In this document: positions 7,235-16,208 of the stretch, piece after piece
How positions within the stretch are numbered: the first letter of the stretch is position 1
How the letters are laid out: each line of letters starts with the position of its first letter
Assembly (NCBI RefSeq): GCF_007828835.1
Contig: NZ_VIVL01000010.1
Location: forward strand, 1 to 64,000
Reading direction: 5' to 3'
Length of the DNA: 64,000 nucleotides
DNA from: Variovorax beijingensis
GTDB lineage: Bacteria > Pseudomonadota > Gammaproteobacteria > Burkholderiales > Burkholderiaceae_C
Position numbers and translations under genes: made by a program
The notes under the pieces: generated by a model
Databases searched by the model: none
What the model was told of the DNA's origin: nothing
What the model saw: the letters and a program-made list of their open reading frames with translations, nothing else

Positions 7235-8484
7235 CCGCACGCGGCATCGTCATCGTCGGTGCGGGTCAGTCGGCGGCCGTCGCGGCACACGCCCTGCGCG
7301 AGCATGGCTACAGCGGGCGCATCACGATGCTGGGTCGGGAGCGCCACAGACCGTATGAGCGCCCGCCTTTGTCCAAGGCCGTCTTGGTGGCTCCCGACGC
7401 CCCCCGGCTCGACGTCCTCACGGACGAATCCTGGACGCGCAGCAAGATCGACCTGCTCAGCGGCAGCGACGCGGTTGCACTGGACCTTGTGCAGCAGCAT
7501 GTTCGCCTTGCAGACGGGCAAGTGCTCGAGTACGAGATCTGCCTGCTCGCCACCGGCGGTGAGGCCGTCACGCTCGCATCCGTCCCAGCCGGCCGCCCGG
7601 GTGTGCACTACATCCGCACCCTGGATGACGCGCGCAGGCTGCGAGCCGCCCTTCAAGGAACGCCGCAAGTCGCGATTCTGGGCGGTGGATTCCTCGGACT
7701 CGAAATCGCAAACTCGGCGCTGTTCGCAGGCGCTTCGGTGACGGTACTCGAACGCGCCACATCCGTGCTCGATCGCTTTGTGCCGCCGGAGGCGTCGGCA
7801 TGGCTTGAATCGCGAATACGGGCAGCAGGCGCAAGGCTCCTGCTCGGCGCTTCCTGCAGCGGCGTCCATTCACTGCCAGTCGGCCGGTTGCGCCTGAGCA
7901 CCAGCACCGGCGATCTTGAAGTGGATGAGGTGATCATCGCCATCGGCCTGTCTCCGAACGACGCGCTGGCGCGCGATGCGGGACTCGAGATCGCGGCAGG
8001 TGGCGGCATTCTGGTCGACGCGTCCTGTCGCACCAGCAACGCACACGTGTTTGCATGTGGCGACTGCACCAGCCAGCGTCGTCCCGGGCAGGCGGCGCCA
8101 ACGCGCCTCGAATCCTGGCAGAACGCGAACGAGCAGGGGCGCACTGCCGCTGCTGCCATGCTGGGCCTGCCTCTTCCTGCACCTGTGGTGCCATGGTTCT
8201 GGACCGACCAGGGAAAACACAACATCCAGATGCTGGGCCTGCCGGCCAGCGATCTCGAATATGTGCGCCGCGGCGACCCGGCCAATGACAAGGCGCTGTG
8301 GATCGGCCATCGGGGTTCTGTCCCATTGCACGGCGTCGCCATCAATGCAGGCGCCGATCTGCGAGCCGTTCGCCCTCTCTTCGAACGTGGGCGGCCCGTG
8401 CAGTTGCAGGACTTTCAACTGGACGCCACCAACCTGCGCGCATGGGCCAAGCAGATGCAAGCCGATGACGCGCTCACCGCTTAA
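7231..8484 (+). CDS. picB: NAD(P)H:ferredoxin reductase component of 6-hydroxypicolinate oxygenase
   Basis: This 417-residue flavoprotein has an N-terminal FAD dinucleotide fold (GAGQSAAVAA), the YERPPLSK segment typical of dioxygenase ferredoxin reductases, and a second nucleotide fold (GGGFLGLE, about residues 150-157) for NAD(P)H. The late FACGDCTS motif contacts FAD, and a reductase C-terminal domain follows. It should reduce the Rieske ferredoxin encoded immediately upstream, with which it overlaps by four bases (ATGA). The start at 7231 is chosen for that coupling; longer in-frame extension into the ferredoxin gene is not needed for any domain. Confidence 0.9.
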   Translation: MTARGIVIVGAGQSAAVAAHALREHGYSGRITMLGRERHRPYERPPLSKAVLVAPDAPRLDVLTDESWTRSKIDLLSGSDAVALDLVQQHVRLADGQVLEYEICLLATGGEAVTLASVPAGRPGVHYIRTLDDARRLRAALQGTPQVAILGGGFLGLEIANSALFAGASVTVLERATSVLDRFVPPEASAWLESRIRAAGARLLLGASCSGVHSLPVGRLRLSTSTGDLEVDEVIIAIGLSPNDALARDAGLEIAAGGGILVDASCRTSNAHVFACGDCTSQRRPGQAAPTRLESWQNANEQGRTAAAAMLGLPLPAPVVPWFWTDQGKHNIQMLGLPASDLEYVRRGDPANDKALWIGHRGSVPLHGVAINAGADLRAVRPLFERGRPVQLQDFQLDATNLRAWAKQMQADDALTA

Positions 8485-8513
8485 ACCACCTCTCTCAAAG
8501 CTAAGGAGCTTTC

Positions 8514-9824
8514 ATGTATCAATCGCAGGCGGTCATCGGCATCACGAATGCCCGAAAGAATCCGCCCTTGGAACAGTGCGTCTGGCCAGCGGACGCCATG
8601 AACAACATCCCGGACTGGGTCTACACCAGCCAGGCGAACTATGACCAGGAGATCGAGCGCATCTTTCGGGGGGACACCTGGAACTTTGTCGCTCTGGAAG
8701 CGGAGATTCCCAACCCAGGCGACTACAAGCGCGGTTACGTCGGCGCCACGGCCGTCGTGATCGTTCGCGCGGAGGACAACACGATCTCCGTCTTCGAGAA
8801 CCGCTGTGCCCATCGCGGCGCGGAGTTCTGTCGCTCCAGCCAGGGAAATACGAAGGAGTTCGTCTGCCCCTACCACCAGTGGTCGTACGACCTCAAGGGA
8901 AACCTGCAGGGCGTTCCGTTCAAGCGCGGCATCAACAAGGTCGGCGGCATGCCGGCGGACTTCAAGAACGCCGACCACGGCACCCGCCAGTTGCGCGTGG
9001 CCACGCGCAACGGCGTGATCTTCGCCACCTACTCCGACAAGACCCCTCCCCTGGAAGAGTACATGACCGAGGAGATCGTCGAGGAGTTCGACGTGCCCTT
9101 CTCGGGCAAGAAACTCAAGATCCTGGGCTACTGCCGCAACGAGCTTCCCTGCAACTGGAAGATGTACCACGAGAACCTCAAGGACCCGTACCACGCGACG
9201 CTGCTGCATTCGTTTCTCGTGGTGTTTGGCCTGTTGGTTCCCGGCATCAAGTCGATCGTGTTTGCAGACAAGGCGCATGGCCGCCATGGCTTCATGGCGT
9301 CGGCCAAGCCGGACGAGATCTATGCCACTGTCGCCGACGACGACAAGGCGCAGATGCGATCGTTCAGCGACACCCTCCGGTTGCGAGACGAACGGTTCCT
9401 GGACTACGTACGGGAGTTCAAGTCGCCCTGGTCCGCCAACATGATGACCATGTGGCCGAACCTCATCGTTCAGCGCCAGATGAACACGATGGGTGTGCGC
9501 CAGATCATCCCGAACGGTCCGAACAGCATGGTGATGCAATGGACGATGTTCGGATATGAGGACGACACGCCGGAGATGACACGGCACCGCCTTCGTCAGG
9601 GCAACCTGATGGGCCCGGCCGGCTTCCTGGGCCTTGAGGACAACGAGGCATTGAAGTTCGTGCAGGAAGGCCTGCGCAACTCGTCCACGGACAACAACGT
9701 CGTCAAGCTCGATGCCGGCCACCAGGGCACGGCACGCAATCTCATCTCCGAGTCCTGCATCCGCTCCCTCTACCAGTACTACCGGGACGTGATGGACATC
9801 CGTGTCGCGGAGAAAGCAGCATGA
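8514..9824 (+). CDS. picB: Rieske non-heme iron oxygenase large (alpha) subunit
   Basis: This 436-residue protein is the catalytic subunit of a ring-hydroxylating oxygenase. The Rieske cluster ligands are C98-x-H100 and C118-x2-H121. The mononuclear iron motif lies in NLKDPYHATLLH, with D224, H227 and H232. In the pic pathway this enzyme would hydroxylate 6-hydroxypicolinate at C3, a mono-oxygenation by a Rieske system. A clear AAGGAG precedes the ATG, and the stop overlaps the small-subunit ATG by four bases. The function as monooxygenase is taken from the Alcaligenes precedent; the sequence itself shows only the oxygenase family. Confidence 0.9.
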   Translation: MYQSQAVIGITNARKNPPLEQCVWPADAMNNIPDWVYTSQANYDQEIERIFRGDTWNFVALEAEIPNPGDYKRGYVGATAVVIVRAEDNTISVFENRCAHRGAEFCRSSQGNTKEFVCPYHQWSYDLKGNLQGVPFKRGINKVGGMPADFKNADHGTRQLRVATRNGVIFATYSDKTPPLEEYMTEEIVEEFDVPFSGKKLKILGYCRNELPCNWKMYHENLKDPYHATLLHSFLVVFGLLVPGIKSIVFADKAHGRHGFMASAKPDEIYATVADDDKAQMRSFSDTLRLRDERFLDYVREFKSPWSANMMTMWPNLIVQRQMNTMGVRQIIPNGPNSMVMQWTMFGYEDDTPEMTRHRLRQGNLMGPAGFLGLEDNEALKFVQEGLRNSSTDNNVVKLDAGHQGTARNLISESCIRSLYQYYRDVMDIRVAEKAA

Positions 9825-10336
9825 AGGAGCGGCTCGCCTATGCCAAGGCCACCATCTCGCCCCGACGCGCAGCCGAGTTGCGCGCCGAGATCGAGTCGTT
9901 TCACGTCGAGTACTGCGCTGCTCTGGATGCGAACGACGTCGAACGCTGGCCGGACTTCTTCAGCGAGGAAGCGACGTACCGCGTGACATCGCGCCAGAAC
10001 GCGCTTCTGAACATGCCCGTGGGACTCATCTACTGCGAGGGTCTGGACATGATCATTGACCGCGCCCTTGCCGTTGCGCACTCGCAGATGTTCGCGCCGC
10101 GACACATGCTGCATGTACTCGGGATTGCGCGCGTACTGCAAGAGACGGGGAACGCGATCAGTTCTCAGACGCCATTCATCCTGATGCAGACCCTGGTGGA
10201 GGGCCCATCCACGGTGCATCTCGCCGGGGTCTATCACGACCGCTTCGTGCGCGAAGGCGACCGACTGCTTCTTGCCAGCCGCGAAGTGGTCCACGACACG
10301 GAAATTCTCGACACCGCCTTGGCGTACCCGGTCTGA
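9821..10336 (+). CDS. picB: Rieske oxygenase small (beta) subunit
   Basis: This 171-residue protein fits the NTF2/SnoaL-like beta-subunit fold of aromatic-ring dioxygenases. It has the family pattern of an early Tyr/Asp/Trp-rich helix (FHVEYCAALD followed by RWPDFF), a central HMLHVLGIARV strand, and a closing RLLLASREVVHDTEIL strand. Beta subunits are structural and help form the alpha3-beta3 oxygenase. The gene is coupled to the alpha subunit by an ATGA overlap and is followed after 17 bp by the decarboxylase gene. Length and position match the family. Confidence 0.88.
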   Translation: MKERLAYAKATISPRRAAELRAEIESFHVEYCAALDANDVERWPDFFSEEATYRVTSRQNALLNMPVGLIYCEGLDMIIDRALAVAHSQMFAPRHMLHVLGIARVLQETGNAISSQTPFILMQTLVEGPSTVHLAGVYHDRFVREGDRLLLASREVVHDTEILDTALAYPV

Positions 10337-10353
10337 GGCCACCTAGGAAGACT

Positions 10354-11349
10354 ATGAATCAAACCCCAAAAATCGCACTGGAAGAGCACTTCTCGGCCCC
10401 CGGCTTCGACGCGTACTCAGCCCCGTACACGCGAGCGCTTCCCGCCGAATTCGTCGCCAAGCTCGATGCCAGGCTGACCGACTTCGATGATCAGCGCCTT
10501 GCGGAGATGGACGCAGGGAACATCGAGTACGTCGTGCTGTCGCAAACGATGCCTGGTGTACAGGCCGAGGCCGATCGTGACACCGCCGTGCGCCGAGCGC
10601 GCGAGAACAACGAGTTCCTTGTCGAGCGCGTGTCGCGTCATCCGCGACGTTTCGGCGCCTTTGCCCACGTGGCCATGCAGGATCCGAGCGCCGCAGCAAA
10701 GGAGCTGGAACGCACGGTCGTCGAATATGGCTTCAAAGGCGCGATGATCAACGGCCATACCCTGGGCCGCTACTACGAAGGTGGCGCGTTCGACGTGTTC
10801 TGGGAGCGCGCGCAGGCGCTTGGGGTGCCCATCTATCTGCATCCCAACGCATTCAGCCAGGCACCGGCTCTGCTGGAAGGCATGCCGGTGCTCCAGGGCG
10901 CTGCATGGGGATGGGGCGTGGAGACAGCGGGCCATGCGTTGCGCCTGCTGTTCGGCGGGGTGTTCGACCGATTCCCGCGCCTGACCCTGGTGTTGGGCCA
11001 CATGGGGGAGGCCCTGCCGTACCAGCGCTGGCGCATGGACAGCCGCTTCGCCGCGTATCCATCCGGCATCAAGTTGGCGCGCAAACCCAGCGAGTACATC
11101 GGTAGCAACATCCTGATCACCACGTCAGGTGTGTGCTCCGCATCGGCCCTGTTGGGCGCCATTGGCGAGCTCGGGGCACAGGCCGTGCTCTTCTCGGTGG
11201 ATTACCCCTACGAGTCAACCGCCGAGGCCTGCACCTTCATCGAAGACGCACCCCTCGACGACAAGACACGGGCACAGGTGTGCCATGGCAATGCGCGCCG
11301 GCTCTTCAAGCTAGGCAGCCCGGAAGACCTGGCGCTGCTGCAGTTCTGA
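10354..11349 (+). CDS. picC: 3,6-dihydroxypicolinate decarboxylase (amidohydrolase-2 family)
   Basis: This 331-residue protein belongs to the metal-dependent decarboxylases related to gamma-resorcylate and 5-carboxyvanillate decarboxylase. Metal-ligand candidates are E10 and H12 in ALEEHF, the His in IYLHPNAF at about residue 166, and the Asp in LFSVDYPYE near residue 287. In the pic pathway this family converts 3,6-dihydroxypicolinate to 2,5-dihydroxypyridine without oxygen. It sits between the oxygenase that would make its substrate and the dioxygenase that would use its product. An AGGAAG precedes the ATG. Confidence 0.88.
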   Translation: MNQTPKIALEEHFSAPGFDAYSAPYTRALPAEFVAKLDARLTDFDDQRLAEMDAGNIEYVVLSQTMPGVQAEADRDTAVRRARENNEFLVERVSRHPRRFGAFAHVAMQDPSAAAKELERTVVEYGFKGAMINGHTLGRYYEGGAFDVFWERAQALGVPIYLHPNAFSQAPALLEGMPVLQGAAWGWGVETAGHALRLLFGGVFDRFPRLTLVLGHMGEALPYQRWRMDSRFAAYPSGIKLARKPSEYIGSNILITTSGVCSASALLGAIGELGAQAVLFSVDYPYESTAEACTFIEDAPLDDKTRAQVCHGNARRLFKLGSPEDLALLQF

Positions 11350-11372
11350 CACTTCACTCCAAAGGACGAAAC

Positions 11373-12416
11373 ATGGCAGTCAGCGATTATCAGATGATCA
11401 AGGCCTGGGACGAGGTCCTGAAGCTCAGCAAAGTGGAGCGCGGACAGACGGTCTCCATTCTGTGCGGCCCCCACACGCACCCGCAGACGCTCCAGACAGC
11501 AACAATTGCAGCGCAGGCCGCGGGCGCGATCGTGACCAGGATCGAGCTGCAACCCATCAACGCGGAGAAGGCCACCAGCCGCGACCTGATGAGCTACCTG
11601 GGCGCAACGCCCCTGACCAACAACCCGGCCGCGCTCGCGGCGATGAAGAACAGTGACCTCGTCCTGGACTTGATGCTGCTGCTGTTCTCGCCCGAACAGA
11701 TGGAGATCCTGGAGTCGGGAACGAAGATCCTGCTGGCCGTGGAGCCGCCGGAGGTCCTGGTGCGGGCGGTGCCCACCGAAGCCGATCGCAAACGCGTGCT
11801 GGACGCATCGAAGCTGCTCAAGAAGGCAAAAAGGATGCACGTGACGTCGCCGGCCGGCACGGACGTGACGTTCCAGCTTGGCGAATTTCCGGTCATCAGC
11901 GAGTACGGATTCTGTGAGGAACCCGGGCGCTGGGACCACTGGCCGAGCGGCTTCCTCTTTACCTTCGCCAACGAAGGCGGCAGCGACGGCACGATCGTGA
12001 TCGATCGCGGCGACATCCTGCTGCCGCAGAAGAACTACGTCTCGGACAAGATCACGATGAATCTGAGCGGCGGTTTCGTGCGCAGCATCGAAGGTGACGT
12101 CGATGCCGCCCTGCTGCGCGAATTCATGGAAGCCTACAAAGACCCCGAGGCCTACGCCATCGCGCACATCGGCTGGGGGATGCAGCCACGATGCTACTGG
12201 CACACACTATCGCTGATGGACCGCGAGGCGACGACCGGCCAGGACGCGCGCTCGTTCGAAGGCAATTTCCTGTTCTCTCTGGGCCCGAACAACGAGGCCG
12301 GCGGCTCGCGCACCACGCCTTGTCACCTCGACATTCCGCTGCGCAATTGCACGGTGGCACTCGATGGCATCGTCGTGGTTCGCGACGGCAAGGTGATCGA
12401 CGGGGCTTTCCAATGA
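11373..12416 (+). CDS. picD: 2,5-dihydroxypyridine 5,6-dioxygenase (NicX/PicD type)
   Basis: This 347-residue protein resembles aminopeptidase-T-like proteins but matches NicX along its length. The motifs EPGRWDHWPSGFLF, HIGWGMQPR and PCHLDIPLRNC are present. H265, H318 and D320 fall at the same numbers as the Fe(II) ligands I recall for Pseudomonas NicX. It should cleave 2,5-dihydroxypyridine to N-formylmaleamate with O2. The ATG at 11373 follows AAGGACG; a longer in-frame opening into picC is a shadow. Its stop overlaps the picF ATG by four bases. Confidence 0.93.
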   Translation: MAVSDYQMIKAWDEVLKLSKVERGQTVSILCGPHTHPQTLQTATIAAQAAGAIVTRIELQPINAEKATSRDLMSYLGATPLTNNPAALAAMKNSDLVLDLMLLLFSPEQMEILESGTKILLAVEPPEVLVRAVPTEADRKRVLDASKLLKKAKRMHVTSPAGTDVTFQLGEFPVISEYGFCEEPGRWDHWPSGFLFTFANEGGSDGTIVIDRGDILLPQKNYVSDKITMNLSGGFVRSIEGDVDAALLREFMEAYKDPEAYAIAHIGWGMQPRCYWHTLSLMDREATTGQDARSFEGNFLFSLGPNNEAGGSRTTPCHLDIPLRNCTVALDGIVVVRDGKVIDGAFQ

Positions 12417-13054
12417 GCTTCGATCAAGACATCTACCAGAAGCAAGGATTCGGCAATGCCGTGGCGCCCGTGGCGCCCTACGGCCTGTTGATCATCGACT
12501 TCATCAATGGCTTCGCCGATCCGCTCACGTTTGGCGGCGGCAACATCGCCGGGGCCATCGAATGCACGCGCGGGCTTCTCGCCCAAGCGCGCCAGCGCCA
12601 ATGGCCGGTCGTGCACACGCGGGTCGTGTACCAGGACGATGGCGCCGATGCCAACATCTTCGCGCTCAAGGTTCCCCCCATCCTTGCCCTGCGCGAGGAT
12701 GCGAGCGAAAGCCAGATCGTGCCGCAACTGCAGCCGGTGGCCGGGGAGTTGGTGCTGCGCAAGACCAGTCCCTCGGCTTTCTTCGGGACTTCGCTGGCCG
12801 CCTGGTTGTCCCTGCGGGGCACACGGACCCTCCTGATTGCCGGCTGCACGACCAGCGGCTGTGTCCGCGCCAGTGTGGTCGACGCCATGTGCCACGGGTT
12901 CCGCCCCCTCGTCGTGACCGACTGCGTGGGGGACCGGTCGCTGCAGGCCCACGACGCCAACCTGTTCGACATGAATCAGAAGTACGCGACCTTGATGGCC
13001 CGTGATGTCGCCCTTGAAGCGACCACCAGGGCAGAAAACGGCGCCTCGGTCTGA
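12413..13054 (+). CDS. picF: maleamate amidohydrolase (isochorismatase-like cysteine hydrolase)
   Basis: This 213-residue cysteine hydrolase has the Asp-Lys-Cys triad of the isochorismatase/nicotinamidase fold: D29 in LLIIDF, K117 in LRKTSPSAF, and C150 in TTSGCVRAS. In the NicF/PicF branch this fold hydrolyses maleamate to maleate and ammonia. It directly follows the ring-cleavage dioxygenase with an ATGA overlap, completing conversion of the deformylated product made by picE. The family is also used for other amides, so substrate is inferred from the neighbours. Confidence 0.88.
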   Translation: MSFDQDIYQKQGFGNAVAPVAPYGLLIIDFINGFADPLTFGGGNIAGAIECTRGLLAQARQRQWPVVHTRVVYQDDGADANIFALKVPPILALREDASESQIVPQLQPVAGELVLRKTSPSAFFGTSLAAWLSLRGTRTLLIAGCTTSGCVRASVVDAMCHGFRPLVVTDCVGDRSLQAHDANLFDMNQKYATLMARDVALEATTRAENGASV

Positions 13055-13089
13055 TACCCGTTCGAAGGTCCGTCACCTCGTTCGAACCC

Positions 13090-13108
13090 CTGGTGCTCAC
13101 GGCACCAG
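13090..13108 (+). promoter_or_regulatory. 7-bp-arm stem-loop before the ABC transporter genes
   Basis: CTGGTGC and GCACCAG form a perfect stem around a five-base loop in the 80-bp gap between picF and the ABC receptor gene. No T-run follows. It ends 26 bases before the ATG at 13135. It may affect relative expression of the enzymes and the transporter, but no mechanism is shown. Confidence 0.35.
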
Positions 13109-13134
13109 ACATGCCCCACCATTTGGAGAAAAGA

Positions 13135-14313
13135 ATGACCCTCAAATTCGTTGCCGCCTTGGCGGTTTCACTCGCGACGATTGCCTTTCAGGCGCGCGCC
13201 GACGTCATCAAGGTTGGCGTCATCGCTCCGATGTCCGGACCGTTTTCAGCCGTGGGGCAAACCTGGGAGGGTGCGACCAAGGCATACCAGAAGCTCAATG
13301 GCACGACCGTGGGCAAACACACGATCGAAGTCATCTATCGCGACCTTCCGGAGATCAACCCCGCGCAAGCCAAGGCCCTGGCACAGGAACTGATTGTCAA
13401 GGAAGGCGCCCAGTACATCGCCGGCCTCTATTTCACTCCTGACACCTTGGCCGTGGCTGCGCTCGCGCAGGAGGCCAAGGTACCGGTCGTGATCTTCAAC
13501 GCGTCGACGTCCTCGCTTCTCGACAAGTCGGACTTCCTGCTGCGCACTTCATACACCTTGCCGCAAATGGCGGTACCTGTGGCCAAGTACGCACTGGAGA
13601 AGAACGTCAGGAACGTTGTCACGCTGGTCAGCGACTTTGGTCCCGGTCTCGACGCCGAGAAGGCCTTCACCACGGCGTTCGTCAGCGGCGGAGGCAAGCT
13701 GCTCGAGGCCATCCGTGCGCCGTTGAAGACAACCGACTTTGGTCCCCTGATGCAGCGCGTGAAGGCGCTCAAGCCCGATGCCCTCTACGTCTTTGCCCCA
13801 GGCGGTCCTGCGACCTACGCGATGGTCAAGGCATACAACGAGGCCGGATTGAGGACGGCCGGCGTGCGCTTTCTCGGCACTGCCGAGACCGATGAGGACC
13901 AGCTGCGAGCGATCGGCCCGGATCTTCTCGGCATCGAGACGGGCATGTTCTATTCGGCAACGCACAACTCTGCGCTGAACAACGCTGTCATCAAGGCCCT
14001 TGGCGAGGTTGCCCCCAAGGCCATTCCGACCGTCCAGCTTGCGAACGCGTATGACGGTCTGCATGTGATCTATCACATGGTCAAGGCAACCGATGGGAAG
14101 CGGGACGGCGCCAAGGCGCTTGCCAGCGCCAAGGGTCATTCCTGGGAAAGTCCGCGAGGCCCCGTGAAGATCGACCCGGCTTCGCGCGAGTTCGTGCAGA
14201 ACGTCTACATGCGCGTGGTCGAAAAGGACCCGGCCGGACGCTACGTCAACCGGGAATTCCGGACGTTCGAGATGCAGCCCGACTACGGCCGCACGCAGAA
14301 CGCATCCAAGTGA
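13135..14313 (+). CDS. branched-chain-type ABC transporter substrate-binding protein
   Basis: This 392-residue periplasmic receptor belongs to the Leu/Ile/Val-binding (Peripla_BP_6) family. A signal peptide with a hydrophobic core and AxA-type cleavage site (about residues 1-22, ending FQARA) is followed by DVIKVGVIAPMSGPFSAVGQ, the usual first strand. The ATG at 13135 follows GGAGAAAAG at good spacing; the upstream GTG at 13093 would bury the signal peptide. It heads a complete receptor-permease-permease-ATPase-ATPase set downstream of pic genes in the same direction, so it probably captures picolinate or a related pyridine carboxylate. That substrate is inference. Confidence 0.88.
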   Translation: MTLKFVAALAVSLATIAFQARADVIKVGVIAPMSGPFSAVGQTWEGATKAYQKLNGTTVGKHTIEVIYRDLPEINPAQAKALAQELIVKEGAQYIAGLYFTPDTLAVAALAQEAKVPVVIFNASTSSLLDKSDFLLRTSYTLPQMAVPVAKYALEKNVRNVVTLVSDFGPGLDAEKAFTTAFVSGGGKLLEAIRAPLKTTDFGPLMQRVKALKPDALYVFAPGGPATYAMVKAYNEAGLRTAGVRFLGTAETDEDQLRAIGPDLLGIETGMFYSATHNSALNNAVIKALGEVAPKAIPTVQLANAYDGLHVIYHMVKATDGKRDGAKALASAKGHSWESPRGPVKIDPASREFVQNVYMRVVEKDPAGRYVNREFRTFEMQPDYGRTQNASK

Positions 14314-14328
14314 CGCAGAGTCTGAAGC

Positions 14329-15198
14329 ATGTCTCTCGCGCTTCTTAGCAGCATCCTGATCGACGGGGTCGCGTACGCGATGATCCTGTTCATGATCACA
14401 GTGGGCCTGTCGATGACGATGGGCCTGATGCGGGTGGTGAATCTGGCCCATGGCGCCTTCGCGATGCTCGGTGGCTTCTTTGCAGCCACGATCCCGCAAC
14501 GCCTGGGCGTTCCGATCTGGCTGGGCTTCGTGCTGGCCATCGTCCTGGTCGGACTGGTTGCGCTGCTGTTCGAGCGCATCCTGCTTCGGCGCTTCTATCG
14601 ACGCGACGATCTCGATCAGATGCTGGTGACGATCGGGCTGATGTTCGTGGCAACCGCCGCGGTGAATCTGCTGTTCGGTTCGACGGTGACATCGGTGGCG
14701 CTGCCGGAGCTGTTCAGCGGCACGGTCGATCTGGGCTTCCGGTCCATCCCTCGGCATCGGCTCATCGTTGTGGCCTGTGGGCTCGTGGTCGTCTGCATTC
14801 TTTGGCTGGCGGTGGACAAATCGTCCTTTGGCATCCGGGTACGCGCTGCGGTCGACAACGCGCCCATCGCACGGGCCATCGGCATCGATACGACGAAGAT
14901 CTATGCCGCCACTTTTGTGATGGGTGCAGCGCTCGCAGCACTGGGAGGCATAGCAGGCGCGGAATTGCTGCCCATGGAGCCGACCTACGCCTCCAAATAC
15001 CTGGTGATCCTCCTGGCCGTCGTCGCCGTGGGAGGCAACGGAAATCTGTTTGGCTCATTCTTTGCAGCGTTGCTGCTCGGCATTGTGGAGACTTCGATGA
15101 AATACATGGTTCCGCAGCTCGCATCGGCTGCGTTCTTCCTGACGATGATCATCGTCCTGCTGGTTCGACCGCAAGGTTTGTTCGGGAGACACGCATGA
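14329..15198 (+). CDS. branched-chain-type ABC transporter permease (LivH type)
   Basis: This 289-residue integral membrane protein has about eight hydrophobic segments and the LivH hallmark GLMRVVNLAHGAFAMLGGF near residues 28-46. The later region has the conserved ALAALGGIAGAEL and LLGIVETSMKY stretches. It forms one half of the inner-membrane channel with the LivM-type partner. The gene lies 15 bp after the receptor gene and overlaps the next gene by four bases. Confidence 0.92.
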   Translation: MSLALLSSILIDGVAYAMILFMITVGLSMTMGLMRVVNLAHGAFAMLGGFFAATIPQRLGVPIWLGFVLAIVLVGLVALLFERILLRRFYRRDDLDQMLVTIGLMFVATAAVNLLFGSTVTSVALPELFSGTVDLGFRSIPRHRLIVVACGLVVVCILWLAVDKSSFGIRVRAAVDNAPIARAIGIDTTKIYAATFVMGAALAALGGIAGAELLPMEPTYASKYLVILLAVVAVGGNGNLFGSFFAALLLGIVETSMKYMVPQLASAAFFLTMIIVLLVRPQGLFGRHA

Positions 15199-16208
15199 AC
15201 ACGGTCAGTGCGCCCATGACGGTGACCGCACCGTCTCGCGTCCGCCCGTGGATGCAATTGCGCGAAGAGCTCGTGCTGCTGCTGGTGGGACTGCTGGCCT
15301 TCGTGCTGTTCCCGCAGGACCTCGGTCTGCTCACCAACATGGCGACCATGTCCATCTTCGCGCTGTCGCTGAGCCTCGTGCTCGGACAGGCCGGCATCGC
15401 AACCTTGGGCCAGGCCGCGTTGTACGGCAGCGGTGCCTACGTCGTGGGCTGGACGGCGCTGCATCTGACGGCAGATCCGATTGTGGGCTTGCTGCTGGGC
15501 GGGCTGGGCGGCGGCGTGATCGCGCTGCTGAGCGGCGCCGTGATGCTGCGGTCGACCAAACTCACGCTGGTCATGCTGACCATCGCGGTCGCCCAGCTGC
15601 TGCTTGAGCTGGCCAATTGGGCGAGGTGGCTCACGGGCGGCGACGATGGACTTGCCGGTTTCAATATCGGCCCCCTGCTGGGCATCTGGGAGTTCAACTT
15701 CCTGAGCCACACGGGCTACTTCTATGCCTTGGGCGCACTTGTGCTCGTGTACTTCCTGCTGAGGAACCTCGTGGAGTCGCCATTCGGACTCACGGCCAGG
15801 GCCATCCGGCAGGATCCCGGACGAGTTCAGGCGCTGGGGGGTCGCGTCTACTTGCACTTGCTGGCCGTTTACACCGTCGGCGGCATCGTGGCGGGGCTGG
15901 CTGGCGCATTGACAGCACAGACCAGCAAAGTTGCCAACCTCTTCATGCTGGATTTCACGACATCGGCGGGCGTCGTGGTCATGATCGTTCTGGGTGGAAC
16001 ACGCCGTCTGTCGGGCGCCGTGCTCGGCACGGTCGCGTACATGACCATCCATCACATCGCATCGACCTTGAACCCCTATCACTGGTTGTTCCTCATCGGG
16101 TCGATGCTGATCGTCGTACTCATCGTCCTGCCTGAGGGCTTGATCGGGCTGGTGGACCGTGCCGGGATGTACACCAAGCGGCCTGGCCGCAGTGGGGTGG
16201 CACGATGA
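15195..16208 (+). CDS. branched-chain-type ABC transporter permease (LivM type)
   Basis: This 337-residue membrane protein has multiple hydrophobic helices and the LivM signature ALSLSLVLGQAGIATLGQAA (about residues 52-71) plus GLTARAIRQDPGRVQALG in a cytoplasmic loop that contacts the ATPases. The ATG at 15195 overlaps the stop of the LivH-type gene, and its own stop overlaps the ATPase start, so the transporter genes are tightly coupled. Confidence 0.92.
   Translation: MNTVSAPMTVTAPSRVRPWMQLREELVLLLVGLLAFVLFPQDLGLLTNMATMSIFALSLSLVLGQAGIATLGQAALYGSGAYVVGWTALHLTADPIVGLLLGGLGGGVIALLSGAVMLRSTKLTLVMLTIAVAQLLLELANWARWLTGGDDGLAGFNIGPLLGIWEFNFLSHTGYFYALGALVLVYFLLRNLVESPFGLTARAIRQDPGRVQALGGRVYLHLLAVYTVGGIVAGLAGALTAQTSKVANLFMLDFTTSAGVVVMIVLGGTRRLSGAVLGTVAYMTIHHIASTLNPYHWLFLIGSMLIVVLIVLPEGLIGLVDRAGMYTKRPGRSGVAR

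Noticed and set aside
7231..13054. A nicotinate (nic) pathway instead of picolinate
   Set aside because: Nicotinate degradation uses the flavin monooxygenase NicC to reach 2,5-dihydroxypyridine. Here a Rieske system plus an amidohydrolase-type decarboxylase precede the dioxygenase, which fits picolinate better.
13093..13134. GTG start for the ABC receptor
   Set aside because: It would place 14 residues before a good signal peptide, and the start codon would lie in a stem-loop; ATG 13135 has GGAG at proper spacing.
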